Shown: positions 26,112-33,800 of the stretch, piece after piece | How positions within the stretch are numbered: position 1 is the stretch's first letter | Layout of the letters: the number at the start of each line of letters is the position of its first letter | Origin: Palsa-504 sp963795795 | Lineage (GTDB): Bacteria > Actinomycetota > Actinomycetes > Streptosporangiales > Streptosporangiaceae | Direction of reading: 5' to 3' | Assembly: GCA_963795795.1 (NCBI GenBank) | Contig: CAWCJS010000005.1 | Location: forward strand, 62,001-126,000 | Length of the DNA: 64,000 bases | Notes under the pieces: model-generated | What the model was told of the DNA's origin: nothing | The model's database searches: none | What the model saw: the letters and a program-made list of their open reading frames with translations, nothing else | Made by a program: the position numbers and the translations under genes

Positions 26112-27003
26112 GCGACTGTCCTTTCGGTAGTGTCCGCCTGTTAGTGAAGTGGTGCCGGGCGGGCTGCGGCGGGCCGGGCAGCGGTCGGCCGTGGATGAAG
26201 GCGAGGATGTCGGCGTTCAGGGCGTCGTGGTCGCTGGCGTACAGGCCGTGCCCGGCGCCGGGGTAGATCATCAGGGTGGCGCCGACGATGAGCGCCGCGG
26301 TCGTTCGGCCGGTCAGGTCGAGAGGCGCGGAGGCGTCCTGGTCGCCGTGCACGATCAGGGTGGGCACTTCGATCTTCTGGAGTTCGCCACGCTGGTCCGT
26401 GTGCGTGTTGACCTTGAGGGTCTCCAGGAGCACCCGGGTGGGGGTGTCCACGATCATCCGGGTCGTCCAGTCGATCAGGCCCTGCGACGACCCGGGGCTG
26501 GCCCCGAAGTACGGGCCGGCGGCCTCGAAGTCGGCGCACCAGCCGGGCACATCGGCGGCCACTGCCGCGTAATTGGCGTCGATCAAGGCGGGGTCCAGCC
26601 CGCCGGGGTTGTCCGCGGTCCGCCGCATAAACGGCGTGACCGGCGCCACCAGCACCAGCCGGGCCACCCGGGAGTCGCCGTGCCGGGTGAGGTAGCGCAC
26701 GGCCTCCTTCGACCCGAGCGAATGGGCGACCAGGGTGATGCCGCGCAGCCCGAAATGGTCGATGACCGCGGCCAGGTCATCGGCCATGGTGTCCAGGTCG
26801 TAGCCGGCCGCTGGCCGGTCCGACCGGCCGTGGCCCCGGCGGTCATATAGCACGCAGCGCATGCCCGCGGCGGCCAGCGCGGGGACCTGGTAGTCCCACT
26901 GATCGGAGCGCAGTCCCCAGGCGTGGGTGAACACCACGGGCGGCCCGCTGCCCCACTCGGTGACGAACAGGCTGGTCCGGTCGGCGGTTTCGATGAACGG
27001 CAT
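26104..27003 (-). CDS. Alpha/beta hydrolase (haloperoxidase/esterase-like)
   Basis: 299 residues. HG-type oxyanion strand PPVVFTHAWGLRSDQWDYQ, nucleophile elbow LVAHSLGSKEA (Ser in AHSLGS), Asp in VHGDQDASAPLDL and His in GAGHGLYASDHD complete the triad. RGHGRSDRP after the second strand is typical of the cofactor-free haloperoxidase/esterase group. First gene of a two-gene operon with the MBL hydrolase. GCTAGC palindromes at 27029-27042 lie directly upstream. Confidence 0.92.
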   Translation of the reverse strand: MPFIETADRTSLFVTEWGSGPPVVFTHAWGLRSDQWDYQVPALAAAGMRCVLYDRRGHGRSDRPAAGYDLDTMADDLAAVIDHFGLRGITLVAHSLGSKEAVRYLTRHGDSRVARLVLVAPVTPFMRRTADNPGGLDPALIDANYAAVAADVPGWCADFEAAGPYFGASPGSSQGLIDWTTRMIVDTPTRVLLETLKVNTHTDQRGELQKIEVPTLIVHGDQDASAPLDLTGRTTAALIVGATLMIYPGAGHGLYASDHDALNADILAFIHGRPLPGPPQPARHHFTNRRTLPKGQSHD

Positions 27004-27028
27004 GTCTTGGTCCTCCGGTTGTCCTTAT

Positions 27029-27042
27029 CGCTAGCCGCTAGC
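27029..27042. promoter_or_regulatory. Paired GCTAGC palindromes upstream of the hydrolase operon
   Basis: CGCTAGCCGCTAGC, two adjacent 6-bp palindromes about 26 bases before the start of the alpha/beta hydrolase. Could be the operator of the decayed TetR-like gene 450 bp away; no direct evidence. Confidence 0.3.
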
Positions 27043-27104
27043 AGTTGGCGGGGCAGCCCGCCAAGTGCGATCCTGACCTCGGCTGCCGCTGAGGTCGATT
27101 ACCT

Positions 27105-27480
27105 GTCAGGTAGTGGGTCAGCGCCCGGGGCGGGGCCGCGCTCGGCACGGTCCTTCAGCGCCCGGTTGAGGCCCGGAAGCCCGCCTCGGTCCGGGCGAGG
27201 GTCTTGCCGGTGAGGGGGACCAGGAGACCACGGAAAGTCTCGGACTGGGTCAGCCGGGTGCGCCCGCCGAGATCCTCGAGGGCGAACTGGTGGGTGCCGT
27301 CGAAGATGCCCGGGACGATCAGCCGGCCAATCCAGCGCAGCAGTTCGTCGGGCTGCGCCGCCAGCACCGTCGGCCGGAAGGTCATCGCCCGGCCTCCGGC
27401 CGGGACCAGCCGCAGGGTGAGCCTCGCTCCCGCGGCGAGCTGGCCGGAGGCCGAGCGGATGCAGGGGTTCCACTCCGGGC
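27105..27480 (-). pseudogene. 5'-truncated and frameshifted SRPBCC-domain gene
   Basis: Minus-strand reading from about 27480 gives EWNPCIRSASGQLAAGARL, IFDGTHQFALEDLGGRTRL and TQSETFRGLLVPLTGKTLA, a clear SRPBCC (polyketide cyclase-like) core, but the first strand and helix that should precede EWNP are missing and replaced by antisense of a TetR-like gene. At about 27168-27174 a missing C in GGGCCTCAACC shifts the frame; one frame over the natural ending (LNRALKDRAERG) appears and stops near 27099. So it is doubly damaged. Confidence 0.65.
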
Positions 27481-27484
27481 AGGA

Positions 27485-27640
27485 ACCAGGCACGGCCAGG
27501 CCGGGAGGCCGCACGGCACGCACGCGGGCAGCCGTCATCCAGGCCGTCATCGATGAGCTGACCGAGCACGGGTACGTCGGCACGACGGTGATCCAGACGG
27601 TGACGGCTGACGTGGCGGCGCTAGCCAGCGACGTCGATGC
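27485..27640 (+). pseudogene. TetR-family regulator remnant with internal deletion
   Basis: The plus strand reads RTARTRAAVIQAVIDELTEH then GYVGTTV, which is the first helix and turn of a TetR DNA-binding domain, and passes straight to VIQTVTADVAALASDVDAF, a segment typical of the ligand-binding domain of these regulators. The rest of the HTH and much of the core are gone. It abuts the truncated SRPBCC gene in opposite orientation. Confidence 0.55.
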
Positions 27641-27714
27641 CTTTGACAGTCGCCGGAGGCGCAGCACGCCGGTCAGCATCGGGAGGGTGAACTCGCCGCG
27701 GGCGGCGAGTGCCT

Positions 27715-29454
27715 CTACCGCTCACTACGGCTCCGGCCGCGCAGGTCATCCAGGAAGCTCCGGGTGGCGGCGACCGCGTCGCTCGTCCGCCGGACGACGT
27801 CGGCGGCGGTGCGTATCACGGTTCCGGTCGCGCCTGGCATGACCGCCGTCCCGTCGGTGAACGGGTTACCCGTTTCTTCTATAACGCGAACGCCGGGCGG
27901 GATATCCAGGTGGAACTCCGCGGCCGGGACCGGCTCGGTGCCGATGCCGCTCAGCTCGTACCACGACTCTGGCTTGTCGCCCGCGAACGAGATCAGCCGG
28001 AGCAGGCAGCCGAGCTCGGCGTCAACGATCACGTCGGCGGGGAAGAACTGCACCGGTGCCACCCGCCAGCCACCGCCGCCCTTGGCCACGCGGAGCTGGT
28101 AAGCGCGACGGCCGCGGTAGCTGATCTCCGCGCCGCCCGACAGCCGGCAGCCGAGCAGCCAGGACGAGTCGACCATGGTGGCCATGTGGCCACCCATCGG
28201 CTTGCCCGGCCCGACCATGGTCCGGTCCGCGAACACCTGCCAGCGATGCTCCCCATCGCACGCGATCGTCTTCGGGTGGTTCCCGCCCGTCAGGTAGTCA
28301 ATGCGGTACTTGTCCCGGCCGCTGGCGCGCAGGCGGTAAACCGTGTGGGCTACGGGCTTCCCGTGCGTCATCGCAGGAAGCGAGTCGAGGAGGTAGCCCA
28401 CGCCGCCGTGGCCCGCGGCACGCAGCGAATCCGGAGCCCATGCCGGCATGGCGGTCAGGTCTTGCCATTGGTCCAGGATGGCCGTGAAGGCCGGGATGTC
28501 GCCGCTGCGGTACAGCAGGTAGAGCAGATCGTCGGAGGGTGGCGGGGCGCCTTCCGGCTCGAGTACGGCCGGCTCGGCGGGTGGCATCGCCTCTTGGAGG
28601 TAGGCCTCGGCAGAGTTGTGCCGACCCGGAAGGTGCGGCGCCAACCGGATGCTGGCCCCGAGACCGCCCATGGCCAGCCCGAGGACGGCCTTCGCCGCCT
28701 CCCGGCCCGGCCCGCTGACCGTCTCCCGCAGGCTGTCCTCTGGATCCTGGCTGATCCGGCTGCCCGCTGGCGGCGCGAACCGGGAAACGTCCGCCGCTTC
28801 CGGCGGGTCTAGCACGATGGCCGTCAACTCCGTGAGGCTCAGCCGCTGGCCTTCGAACGTCGCCTCGTAGCGGAGGAGGATGCCGAGCTCGGCATCCACG
28901 ATCACGTCGAGCTGGTCAGGAAGAGAAGTGCGCAGGCCGGGCCCGGTGTCGGCCCGCGGGGTGGCCCGGACCGCTATCGCGTCGCGGCCGCACGCGGTCA
29001 CCGGCCCCCGCACCTCCAGCGTGTACCCGGTGAGCAGCTCGGACGGGCAGAACAGTTGCCGCAACGGCGGCTCATGTGCGATATGCCCCGGCGGCGCCGG
29101 ATTTTGCGGACGCCATACCCAGCTGCGCTCACCGTCGCTGCCCATGACCTGCCCGGAAGGCTCATCCTGGTACTCCTGGCGGTAGCGCCCGCCCGGCGCG
29201 ATCAGCAGCCTCGTGTCCCAGGAGTGATAGCCCACCAGTTCTTCACCGGTCGCTTCTTCCCAGGTCAGCCGGCTGTTCTCCGGGTTTTCCCGGAATCTCC
29301 AAGGGCGACCCTCGGGGACCCAGGGCGGCCGCGTCGCGCGCGCGCGACTGCTCCACAGGTCCTGGTCGGTTTCGGAGTGCACGTCGGCAGACAGGCTGAG
29401 CCGGGTCCAGTCGGCCCGGTGGAGCACCCCGATCAAGCCCTGCAGGTCTGTCAT
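27715..29454 (-). CDS. Two-domain LolA/RseB-like protein of unknown function
   Basis: About 579 residues from ATG 29454 (MTDLQGLIGVLHRADWTRL). The frame could start at 29502, but the equivalent upstream stretch of the paralogue has a stop, so MTDLQG is preferred. Two halves share a pattern: a strand set with GSDGERSWVWRPQ and VIVDAELGILLRYEATFEGQ in the first, and IACDGEHRWQVFA and VIVDAELGCLLRLISFAGD in the second. This repeats the layout of LolA/RseB-like half-barrels seen in actinobacterial lipoprotein-carrier-like proteins (inference on fold). No signal peptide. Ends in an Arg/Ser-rich tail. Confidence 0.75.
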   Translation of the reverse strand: MTDLQGLIGVLHRADWTRLSLSADVHSETDQDLWSSRARATRPPWVPEGRPWRFRENPENSRLTWEEATGEELVGYHSWDTRLLIAPGGRYRQEYQDEPSGQVMGSDGERSWVWRPQNPAPPGHIAHEPPLRQLFCPSELLTGYTLEVRGPVTACGRDAIAVRATPRADTGPGLRTSLPDQLDVIVDAELGILLRYEATFEGQRLSLTELTAIVLDPPEAADVSRFAPPAGSRISQDPEDSLRETVSGPGREAAKAVLGLAMGGLGASIRLAPHLPGRHNSAEAYLQEAMPPAEPAVLEPEGAPPPSDDLLYLLYRSGDIPAFTAILDQWQDLTAMPAWAPDSLRAAGHGGVGYLLDSLPAMTHGKPVAHTVYRLRASGRDKYRIDYLTGGNHPKTIACDGEHRWQVFADRTMVGPGKPMGGHMATMVDSSWLLGCRLSGGAEISYRGRRAYQLRVAKGGGGWRVAPVQFFPADVIVDAELGCLLRLISFAGDKPESWYELSGIGTEPVPAAEFHLDIPPGVRVIEETGNPFTDGTAVMPGATGTVIRTAADVVRRTSDAVAATRSFLDDLRGRSRSER

Positions 29455-29529
29455 GTCGCTACCGCCGTCACCCCTGGCCAGCCAGTCCCGGAACAGCAGC
29501 ATATGTCACCGTCGGGGCCGTCCTTAGCG

Positions 29530-29982
29530 TCAGCTTGCGGCGCGGTGCAGCAGCAGGTACTGCCTGATCCCGAGGACCCGGAACATGGCGCGTTCGGCCG
29601 GGCCGAACGCCTGACGGACGACGGCCCTGGCCTCGGGGCCGTCGACGAACTGCGGCCGGTCCGCCCGGTAGTCGACGCCGTCGAGGCGGATCTCGCACCC
29701 GCCAGCGGCCCGGACGTTGCGCGACCAGTCCGACTGGTTCCCGAAGGTCAGCGGGATGACGAACATGTCGCCGGTGAGCCTCGCGCCGGCGGGGGTGACG
29801 TACGGCCGGCCCGAGCGCCGGCCGACGTGCCGGATCTGCGCGGCCATCCTCATGTGCCTGCGGCCCGCCAGCTTGGTCATGACCGGGTTGAGCAGCTTGA
29901 CCAGCGGACGCATACCGGTCACCAGCCGCGAGGGGCGGACGACCGCGGGTGTGCCCGGGGCCTGGGTATCGGGCGTGTTCAT
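29530..29982 (-). CDS. Nitroreductase/deazaflavin-dependent oxidoreductase (DDN/DUF385 family)
   Basis: About 150 residues from ATG 29982, which has GAGGAAGG eight bases upstream. Family features: IRHVGRRSGRPYVTPAGARL (flavin phosphate-binding RRSGR), FVIPLTFGNQSDWSRNVRAAG, and a C-terminal ARAVVRQAFGPAERAMFRVL. Members use F420 or FMN. Cytosolic. Likely at the end of a unit read from the upstream sigma-factor gene, though 85 bases separate them. Confidence 0.87.
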   Translation of the reverse strand: MNTPDTQAPGTPAVVRPSRLVTGMRPLVKLLNPVMTKLAGRRHMRMAAQIRHVGRRSGRPYVTPAGARLTGDMFVIPLTFGNQSDWSRNVRAAGGCEIRLDGVDYRADRPQFVDGPEARAVVRQAFGPAERAMFRVLGIRQYLLLHRAAS

Positions 29983-30066
29983 GTCTGGTGCCTTCCTCGC
30001 TCCTTGACCGCCGGCCGGCGGCACCGGTAAGGACGGCGCGGTCCCCGGGAAAGTGACGTCTTGGCT

Positions 30067-30987
30067 TCAGCCGAGCTGGGCGGACAGGAGGTCGAGCCTG
30101 CGCGGGTCGCCAATGCCGTGCATCGCCTGGATCCGGCCAGCCTTCATGGTGAGGATCAGGACGACCGACAGCGTGCGGCCGGTGAACCCGAGCAGGGCGG
30201 GGTGGCCGGCGACCGGGTGCGTGACCAGCGTCATGCCCGGTCCGAGGTGGTACATCAGGTTCCTGGCCACGCGATCGGCACCGCGGACTACGACGGTCCC
30301 AGGGGCGTCCAGGCCCGCGTCGAAGTCGCCCCAGACGTCCGGGGCCAGGACCTCGAGCAGGCCGTTCAGGTCGCCGTTGGCACAGGCGGCGATGAACTTC
30401 TCTGTGACCTCGCGGTGCTCGGCCGTGCCGACGTCGACCGTGGCGGCGCCCTGACCGGCCTCGATCTTCTGACGAGCCCTTCTGGCCAGCTGCCGGCAGG
30501 TGGCCGCGGGCCGGCCGAGGGTCTCGGCCACGGAGTCGAAGGGCACGCCGAAGATGTCGTGCAGGACGAAGACGACTCGTTCGGCCGGGCTGAGCCGCTG
30601 CAGCATGACGAGCAGGGCCAGCTGGACGTCGTCGTCGAGGGTGATCCGGTCCGCCGGGTCGGCGGGCGCCTGCAGGCCCACGGGCGCCTGGCTGCGGGTT
30701 CTGGTTCCGGTGACGAACTCGATCTCGCCGGCGTCGTGCGGGCGCTCCCGGCGTGAGCGGGCGGAGCGGATCTGATCTAGGCACAGCCTGCTGGTGACCA
30801 CGATGAGCCAGCCGCGTTCGTCCTCTATCTCACCGGTCCGGGCGCGAAGCAGCCTGGTGAATGCGTCCTGGACCACGTCCTCGGCTGCGCCGACGTCTCC
30901 CAGCATCCGGAAGGCTAGGTCGATCAGGTACGGGCGGTGCTCGTTCCAGGCCTGGATGACCTGCTCATCGTGCTGGTCCACGGTCAC
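30067..30987 (-). CDS. ECF41-like extracytoplasmic-function sigma factor with C-terminal SnoaL-like domain
   Basis: 307 residues from GTG 30987 (GGGGAGG upstream). Region 2: PYLIDLAFRMLGDVGAAEDV then VQDAFTRLLRAR; region 4: LSPAERVVFVLHDIFGVPFD and ETLGRPAATCRQLARRARQK. An extra about 120-residue C-terminal domain of the SnoaL type follows, ending IGDPRRLDLL, corresponding to the NPDKL-like element of this group. No anti-sigma gene is nearby, as expected since the C-terminal extension regulates activity in this family. A divergent carboxymuconolactone decarboxylase-like gene is the usual partner. The gene has its own ECF41-type promoter. Confidence 0.92.
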   Translation of the reverse strand: MTVDQHDEQVIQAWNEHRPYLIDLAFRMLGDVGAAEDVVQDAFTRLLRARTGEIEDERGWLIVVTSRLCLDQIRSARSRRERPHDAGEIEFVTGTRTRSQAPVGLQAPADPADRITLDDDVQLALLVMLQRLSPAERVVFVLHDIFGVPFDSVAETLGRPAATCRQLARRARQKIEAGQGAATVDVGTAEHREVTEKFIAACANGDLNGLLEVLAPDVWGDFDAGLDAPGTVVVRGADRVARNLMYHLGPGMTLVTHPVAGHPALLGFTGRTLSVVLILTMKAGRIQAMHGIGDPRRLDLLSAQLG

Positions 30988-31024
30988 GCCTGCCTCCCCG
31001 CGGGTTTGTGCCCCATATCGATAG

Positions 31025-31051
31025 GACGACACGCGGCCGCCGAAAGTGACA
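31025..31051 (-). promoter_or_regulatory. ECF41-type promoter of the sigma-factor gene
   Basis: On the minus strand: TGTCACT (31051-31045), 16 bases, CGTC (31028-31025), about 38 bases before the GTG start. This matches the TGTCACA/CGTC elements described for ECF41 promoters and implies autoregulation. Confidence 0.75.
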
Positions 31052-31052
31052 G

Positions 31053-31079
31053 CGTCACGTTCTGGTCCGTGGTCCCGTC
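31053..31079 (+). promoter_or_regulatory. Divergent ECF41-type promoter of the CMD-like gene
   Basis: CGTCACG (31053-31059), 16 bases, CGTC (31076-31079), about 41 bases before the GTG start of the decarboxylase-like gene. Five of seven -35 bases match TGTCACA and the spacing equals that of the sigma gene's own promoter. The two -35 elements are back to back around GTGACAGCGTCAC. Confidence 0.65.
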
Positions 31080-31120
31080 CTTCAGCGGTGAGACATTCTC
31101 GGCCTCTAGGAGGGGACAAC

Positions 31121-31681
31121 GTGGCCCGCATCGACAGTCATACGATCCAGGACGCACCTGATGCGTCGCGACCCCTGCTGGAAGGCCTCGTGCAGTTCTC
31201 GCCGACCGGGAAGCTGCTGAACCTGCACGCCCAGATGGCCCACTCCCCCGCGGTCCTGGCCGCGTACACGGGTATCCGGCAGGCGACGGTGGCGCACGGG
31301 ACGCTCGACCCTCGGGTCCGTTCGGCGCTCATGCTGGCCACGGCCGGGGTCACCGGCAGCGCCTACGCGCAGGCGGTCACCTCGTTCCTCGCCGCACGGG
31401 CCGGATTTACGCCGAACGAGGTGCTGGCGCTGAGAGACGGCCGGGCGCTGGGTGACGACAAGACCGACTCGCTGGTCGACGTGGCCCGGGAGGCGGCCGT
31501 TCGGTCCGGCGAGGTCAGCGACGCGACCTGGCAGCGGGCCGCCGACTGCGGGTGGAGCAGCGAGCACCTTACCGAGGCCTTCGCCTTCCTGGCCCTGACC
31601 GTCGTGACCGCCTACTTCCTCAACTACGCGCAGACGCCGATGGACCTGCCGTCGGCCCCGGGCGAGCAGGAGGCGAACTGA
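31121..31681 (+). CDS. Carboxymuconolactone decarboxylase/AhpD-like protein lacking the CxxC
   Basis: 186 residues from GTG 31121 (AGGAGGGG upstream). All-helical CMD pattern: LLNLHAQMAHSPAVLAAYTG, DPRVRSALMLATAGVTGSAY, VLALRDGRALGDDKTD and AFAFLALTVVTAYFLNYAQ. Where AhpD-like members carry a redox CxxC, this protein has TGSAYAQAV, with no cysteine; its only Cys is in RAADCGWSSEH. It is the classic partner of ECF41 sigma factors and the likely direct target of the divergent promoter. A VOC protein overlaps its stop by one base. Confidence 0.85.
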   Translation: MARIDSHTIQDAPDASRPLLEGLVQFSPTGKLLNLHAQMAHSPAVLAAYTGIRQATVAHGTLDPRVRSALMLATAGVTGSAYAQAVTSFLAARAGFTPNEVLALRDGRALGDDKTDSLVDVAREAAVRSGEVSDATWQRAADCGWSSEHLTEAFAFLALTVVTAYFLNYAQTPMDLPSAPGEQEAN

Positions 31682-32055
31682 TGGAACTGGTACAGAGCCG
31701 GATCGTCACCGACGACGTCGAGAGCCTGGCCGGGTTCTACGCCGAGTTGCTCGGCGTGCCGACGGCGCTGAACGAGTACTACGTCGAGATCGCGGCCGGG
31801 CCGGCCTCGGTGGGCTTCTGCAGGCGGAGGTTCACCGAGTACCGCGAGGATGAGTGTCCCGCCGGGCGTCAGCGCCGGGACGAGATCATCCTTGACTTCC
31901 TCGTCGACGACGTGGACGCCGAGTACCCGCGGATCGCCGCGCTCGGGGTCGACTGGGTGATGCCGCCCACGACCCAGCCCTGGGGCAACCGGTCGATGGT
32001 GTTCAGGGATCCGGCCGGGAACCTGATCAACGTGTTCTCCCGGGACCGGTCATGA
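31681..32055 (+). CDS. VOC-superfamily (glyoxalase/bleomycin-resistance-like) protein
   Basis: 124 residues. Opening MELVQSRIVTDDVESLAGFY and closing MVFRDPAGNLINVFSRD are the two half-sites of a single VOC module; the Glu and other metal ligands of glyoxalases are only partly conserved, so enzymatic role is open. ATG shares one base with the stop of the CMD-like gene (TGATG), so the two form an operon under the ECF41-type promoter. Confidence 0.87.
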   Translation: MELVQSRIVTDDVESLAGFYAELLGVPTALNEYYVEIAAGPASVGFCRRRFTEYREDECPAGRQRRDEIILDFLVDDVDAEYPRIAALGVDWVMPPTTQPWGNRSMVFRDPAGNLINVFSRDRS

Positions 32056-32496
32056 CCCGGGCGAGGGCGTGCGGAGGTCGGTCCGGTCCTGCCGGAGGGC
32101 CAGAGCCCCCGCGGCGCCGACCAGCGCGGCGGCGCCGGCGGATCCGGCGACCAACCACCGGCCCGTTCGCGGTAGCTGGCGCCACGAGGACAGGCTGGCG
32201 ACCACGTCCAGTGCGTCGGACAGGGCGCCCGCGGCGACCCACACGCTAGCCGATTCGGGATCGGCGGCCGTGCGCCGCAGTGCGGCCAGCGCCCCGAGTC
32301 CCAGGGCGACGTCACGTGCTCCCAGCGCACGCCCGAACACGGTTGCGGCCAGGTCATCAGCGGCCGCACCGACCCAGGGACGGGACGGCACCGACGGGAG
32401 GGCCAACGCGGCCAGGCCGATCGCCACCCGCCCGGCCGCCACCGCCGCCGCGCCGCGGCGCGCCAGCGCCGGGAGGTCAGTCTCGATAGAGTCCAC
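32050..32496 (-). CDS. Small membrane protein of unknown function
   Basis: 148 residues, Ala-rich, with about four hydrophobic segments (around residues 18-35, 48-72, 84-100 and 114-132). FGRALGARDVALGLGALAAL near the middle resembles small DUF4267-like membrane proteins. Convergent with the VOC gene (stops overlap by 6 bases). No further function can be proposed. Confidence 0.65.
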   Translation of the reverse strand: MDSIETDLPALARRGAAAVAAGRVAIGLAALALPSVPSRPWVGAAADDLAATVFGRALGARDVALGLGALAALRRTAADPESASVWVAAGALSDALDVVASLSSWRQLPRTGRWLVAGSAGAAALVGAAGALALRQDRTDLRTPSPGS

Positions 32497-32530
32497 GGCG
32501 CGGATGTTAGCTCAGGTGACGTGGCCGGTT

Positions 32531-32924
32531 CTAGCGGAGCCTGCGGAAGGCTAGTTCGGTAACCCCGTTGCCGAACGTGATGGCCGATACGGGTTCGAGC
32601 CTAGGTGAGGGGCCCGGGGGGTCGAACAGGCGCGTGCCGTGGCCGGCCAGGTAGGGGAAGAGCGACAGTCGGTACGATCTTGCGCGCGGCGTTCATGGCG
32701 TCGGCGTAGGGGTGATCGGTGGCCTCGGGGAAGTACTGCGCCGCGTCCTGGTAGTGCTTGCGCCCCATGATGTGCGCGTCGGCGCCCTCGTAAAAGGCGC
32801 GGGTGTGGTCTTCCAGCGCTGGGTCGTCTGGGAGGTCGCGGCAGAAGTCGAAGAAGCTGGTGTCCTCCGTGGCGATGATGCCGTCGACCGAGTAGTCGAA
32901 GATCCGCGCTATCACCGTGCGCAT
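32531..32924 (-). pseudogene. RibD C-terminal/dihydrofolate reductase-like gene with internal deletion
   Basis: The N-terminal part (MRTVIARIFDYSVDGIIATE, GADAHIMGRKHYQDAAQYFP, DAMNAARKIV) and, in another frame, the C-terminal part (YRLSLFPYLAGHGTRLF, then ITFGNGVTELAFRRLR and a stop at 32531) are both recognisable, but about 45-50 residues of the core between KIV and YRLSL are missing. The join is at the GTACCG around 32670-32680. So an internal deletion with frame change. It is the third gene after ArsR and SRPBCC genes on the same strand. Confidence 0.75.
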
Positions 32925-32930
32925 GGCGGC

Positions 32931-33404
32931 TCAGGCCAGGTACTTCGCGAGGCCGTCGAGCATCTCGGCGGTGCCGCCCCGGCGCAACTCCGATGCCTGG
33001 TCCCCGTCGAAGCCGTCGAGGTAGGCGCCCTGCTCGGTCCACGTCAGCGCCGTCCCTTCGGCGGTCGCGACGAACTCGATGGTGGCCACGGAGACGGAGA
33101 TGCGCGCGTCGTTGGCGTACATCTCGTAGCTGTAGATGATCCGCTGGTCCGGGACGATGTCGTAGTAGAGGGCGTCGTACCGGAAGGTCATGTCCTGCAT
33201 GCCGATACCGAAGCGTTCGTGCCCGCCGATCCTGAAGTCGAACTCCGAGTCGCCGGCGTCCGGGCCGGGTTCGCTCAGGTCGCCCGTGTCGCCCCAGGCG
33301 TCCTTGGCCTCCTTCGAGGCGAAGGCGGCGAACACACGGGATACGGCGGCCGGGAAGGTGCGCTCGATCTCGAACGTGTCGTGGATGACGGGCCGTTCTG
33401 TCAT
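32931..33404 (-). CDS. SRPBCC (AHSA1-like) family protein
   Basis: 157 residues: EIERTFPAAVSRVFAAFASK at the start, FDFRIGGHERFGIGMQ, RIIYSYEMYANDARISVSVA, and TALTWTEQGAYLDGFDGD near the end, all standard positions of an AHSA1/START-type lipid-binding fold. Start overlaps the stop of the ArsR gene by ATGA. Pairing of an ArsR repressor with an SRPBCC protein is common; the ligand is unknown. Confidence 0.9.
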   Translation of the reverse strand: MTERPVIHDTFEIERTFPAAVSRVFAAFASKEAKDAWGDTGDLSEPGPDAGDSEFDFRIGGHERFGIGMQDMTFRYDALYYDIVPDQRIIYSYEMYANDARISVSVATIEFVATAEGTALTWTEQGAYLDGFDGDQASELRRGGTAEMLDGLAKYLA

Positions 33405-33748
33405 GAGGTCTCCTCGTGATTCGGGTCGGTCTCGTCCAGGTACTGGCCGAGACGGTCTAGGTGGCGCTCAACGAAGGTGCGGCGCTCGGAGATCCAGCGT
33501 TCGGCCGATCGCAGGGTCACCGCGTTAAGGCGGCACGTGCGGGTGCGGCCGAGCTTCTGCGTCCGCACGAGGCCGCTGGCCTCCAGGATCTGCACGTGCT
33601 GGACGACCGCGGCCAGCGACATAGCCAGCGGGCGACCGAGCTCGGTGACCGAGGCCGGTCCCCGGCTGAGCCGTTCCAGCATGAGCCGTCGCCCGGGATC
33701 GGCGAGCGCGTGGAAGACGCGATCCAGGTCCGGCGCTTCGTTAAGCAC
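33401..33748 (-). CDS. ArsR-family transcriptional regulator
   Basis: About 116 residues from GTG 33748, which gives the usual LNEAPDLDRVFHALADPGRR opening; the frame also opens at a TTG at 33784 that lies inside the operator. wHTH: ASVTELGRPLAMSLAAVVQH then VQILEASGLVRTQKLGRTR. No metal-binding Cys cluster, so probably not a metal sensor. Coupled by ATGA to the SRPBCC gene. A 24-bp perfect palindrome just upstream is its likely autoregulatory site. Confidence 0.9.
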   Translation of the reverse strand: MLNEAPDLDRVFHALADPGRRLMLERLSRGPASVTELGRPLAMSLAAVVQHVQILEASGLVRTQKLGRTRTCRLNAVTLRSAERWISERRTFVERHLDRLGQYLDETDPNHEETS

Positions 33749-33776
33749 GTGCTTGAGTATTCCTGGTCGCGGCTTA

Positions 33777-33800
33777 ATAGTCAAGTGCTCACTTGACTAT
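33777..33800. promoter_or_regulatory. Perfect 24-bp palindromic operator of the ArsR operon
   Basis: ATAGTCAAGTG-CT-CACTTGACTAT, 11-bp arms with a 2-base centre, located about 30 bases before the ArsR start. It overlaps the 3' end of the convergently placed neighbour. Size and position fit an ArsR dimer site. Confidence 0.85.

Noticed and set aside
20185..29454. Prophage or integrative element around the helicase
   Set aside because: No integrase, recombinase, att-like direct repeat, tRNA or phage structural gene was seen; only the truncated neighbour hints at a boundary.
32580..32600. GGTTCGAGCC tRNA-like T-loop
   Set aside because: Lies within the conserved C-terminus of the RibD-like gene on the minus strand; no cloverleaf.
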